Shown: one piece after another, positions 62,925 through 64,000 of the stretch
Position numbering within the stretch: position 1 is the first letter of the stretch
Layout: every line of letters begins with the position of its first letter
Assembly: GCF_900107975.1 (NCBI RefSeq)
Contig: NZ_FNVF01000014.1
Coordinates: 50,995-114,994 of the forward strand
From: Paenibacillus sp. UNC499MF
GTDB taxonomy: Bacteria > Bacillota > Bacilli > Paenibacillales > NBRC-103111
Direction of reading: 5' to 3'
Length of the DNA stretch: 64,000 bases
Translations under genes and position numbers: made by a program
The notes under the pieces: generated by a model
What the model was told of the DNA's origin: nothing
Database searches by the model: none
What the model saw: only the letters and a program-made list of their open reading frames with translations

Positions 62925-63290
62925 TTACTGGCGGTCTTCCTCATACTCCTCGTACCATTGCTCCAGTTGCGCCTGCAGCGCCCGGATTTCGGTGAGGAGC
63001 GATACGAGCGGGTAGGCGGATTCCTGAATGGAAGCGAAGGAAGCCTCCAGCTTATTGATATAGTCCAGACCTCCGGTTACCGGATAAGCGGTACCCACCG
63101 GTTCCAGGTTGTCGCACTCGGCGATAACGACCGGCAGTTCAGGCACATTGCGGGCGGTCAGCTTCTCGATTTCTTTGTGCAGCCGGCCGTTCAGGGCCGT
63201 AAGCTGATACATGTGCGTAGCGGGCATTTCGACAAATTCAAGCTGGTCCTTCAGTTTCAGGATTGCATATTTCATAACGCTGGTCGGCAT
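62925..63290 (-). CDS. Small conserved-looking protein of unknown function
   Basis: A 121-aa acidic protein, predominantly helical, ending QLEQWYEEYEEDRQ. No domain is recognised. Segments such as MKYAILKLKDQLEFVEMP and PVVIAECDNLEPVGTAYPVT suggest a beta-containing middle. GAGAGGAG lies about 10 nt before the ATG at 63290; a longer start at 63317 overlaps this site. It converges with the GH3 gene and is divergent from ydcK. No function can be given. Confidence 0.65.
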   Translation of the reverse strand: MPTSVMKYAILKLKDQLEFVEMPATHMYQLTALNGRLHKEIEKLTARNVPELPVVIAECDNLEPVGTAYPVTGGLDYINKLEASFASIQESAYPLVSLLTEIRALQAQLEQWYEEYEEDRQ

Positions 63291-63432
63291 AGCGGCGGTG
63301 CTCCTCTCGTGCATCACGTTCTCGTTTTCTACTTGACAGTATAGCCCTTCATTAGGTACAAATTCAAGAGAGACTTATCCGCGGGAACATACGGAAAATA
63401 CCGTTTCCAAGCGGGGAAAGGAGCGGCTCGCT

Positions 63433-63906
63433 ATGGACGACGCGCAGCTTCAGGAGTGGGTGGAACAGATTTCTCTGCAGGCGTTCGGATGGCCGTTTCG
63501 CCACCGTGCGCGGTTTAACCGCAGGCTTCGTGCCACGGGCGGGCGCTATTTTACGAAATCTCACGATATCGAGATCAGCTGGCACCAATGGGAGACCTAC
63601 GGCAGGGACGATGTCGAAAAAATCATTAAGCACGAGCTGTGCCACTATCATCTTCATTTGCAGAAAAGAGGGTACCAGCACCGGGATGCCGATTTCAAGC
63701 TGCTGCTCAAGCAAGTGGGCGGGACGCGATTTTGCCGGGCTCTGCCTCAGCGCAAGGAACCGGCGCCCTACAAATACAAGCTCCAGTGCGTGGCCTGCGG
63801 CACCGAGTACTACCGGAAAAGAAAGATGGATGTGCGTAAATACTCGTGCGGAAAATGCCGGGGAAAGCTGCGGCTTTACACGCTTGACTTTCCCAAACGT
63901 TCATGA
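63433..63906 (+). CDS. ydcK: SprT-like zinc protein YdcK
   Basis: A 157-aa SprT-like protein. The zinc-protease-like motif HELCHYHLH is near residue 76. A C-terminal zinc ribbon has CVACG and CGKCRG pairs. In B. subtilis ydcK follows the tex homologue ydcI and precedes tRNA genes, exactly as here. GGAAAGGAGCGG lies about 8 nt before the ATG. The cellular role is not established; metal-dependent proteolysis is inferred from the motif only. Confidence 0.93.
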   Translation: MDDAQLQEWVEQISLQAFGWPFRHRARFNRRLRATGGRYFTKSHDIEISWHQWETYGRDDVEKIIKHELCHYHLHLQKRGYQHRDADFKLLLKQVGGTRFCRALPQRKEPAPYKYKLQCVACGTEYYRKRKMDVRKYSCGKCRGKLRLYTLDFPKRS

Positions 63907-63924
63907 TAAATTAATTATTGTCTT

Positions 63925-64000
63925 TCCCTGATAGCTCAGTTGGTAGAGCACTCGACTGTTAATCGAGTTGTCACAGGTTCGAGTCCTGTTCGGGGAGCCA
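63925..64000 (+). tRNA. trnN: tRNA-Asn (GTT anticodon)
   Basis: A 76-nt cloverleaf including encoded CCA. The acceptor stem is TCCCTGA/TCGGGGA (one T-G pair). The D arm contains AGTTGGTAGA, the anticodon stem-loop CTCGACTGTTAATCGAG has anticodon GTT, and the T arm reads ACAGGTTCGAGTCCTGT. It starts 18 bp after ydcK and runs to the end of the window; further tRNA genes may follow outside. Confidence 0.97.

Overview
The window reads as a chromosomal segment of a Paenibacillaceae bacterium (Paenibacillus or a close relative). The evidence is gene order. The block ABC-F (ydiF) - moaC - tatA - tatC - groES - groEL and the block ydcC - alr - endoAI - endoA - tex - ydcK - tRNA-Asn both follow Bacillus subtilis order. 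However, rex is missing from the first block, and the rsb/sigB genes that sit between endoA and tex in B. subtilis are missing from the second. An SLH-domain surface protein and an S-layer-glycan-type gene cluster fit the same family. Core genes are GC-rich; the accessory parts are visibly AT-rich.

Layout. (1) 1-5.5 kb: leuA, then a 306-bp spacer holding a dense cluster of DnaA boxes, a GH13 cyclomaltodextrinase/neopullulanase-type enzyme and a chemoreceptor. (2) 5.7-14.7 kb: ydiF on the minus strand, a 205-nt rod-shaped RNA structure that looks like 6S RNA, then 5-formyl-THF cyclo-ligase, moaC, mogA, a MoeA-like protein, tatA, tatC, and groESL with a CIRCE operator. (3) 14.6-19.2 kb: a decayed prophage integrated at the very 3' end of groEL. 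An 18-bp direct repeat of the groEL end marks attL and attR. The integrase has a nonsense codon before its catalytic Tyr, the capsid-tail genes are largely deleted, the endolysin is frameshifted, and an AT-rich membrane acyltransferase survives as cargo. (4) 19.3-28.3 kb: more accessory DNA. It holds a 57-aa ORF, a SUFU-like and an FGE/SUMF1-like gene behind a promoter region that duplicates one inside the prophage. Next comes a Crp/Fnr-regulated cluster of a class V aminotransferase, two amidohydrolases and a sodium:solute symporter with a DUF3311-type partner. A small self-contained unit encoding a 43-aa hydrophobic peptide follows.

(5) 28.3-51.3 kb: a surface glycoconjugate cluster. An SLH protein and a Wzy_C-type ligase/oligosaccharyltransferase are on the minus strand. 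On the plus strand are an ABC exporter (wzm, wzt with a C-terminal glycan-binding-type domain), a methyltransferase and a kinase-like/coiled-coil protein that together resemble a split WbdD chain terminator, glycosyltransferases, a GDP-mannose enzyme, a second acyltransferase, a GT-C type membrane protein, rmlACBD for dTDP-L-rhamnose, and a WbaP/WsaP-type initiating phosphoglycosyltransferase. Together these could start a glycan on undecaprenyl phosphate, extend it, cap it, export it and transfer it to a surface protein. (6) 51.4-54.9 kb: an SDR, TetR and MarR regulators, a serine hydrolase and a 23-bp tandem repeat. (7) 55-64 kb: the ydcC-alr-endoAI/endoA-tex segment, a GH3 lipoprotein, a small unknown protein, ydcK and tRNA-Asn.

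Limits: all family calls come from reading translated motifs by eye, with no database search. Start codons were chosen from Shine-Dalgarno spacing. Promoters are consensus matches only.
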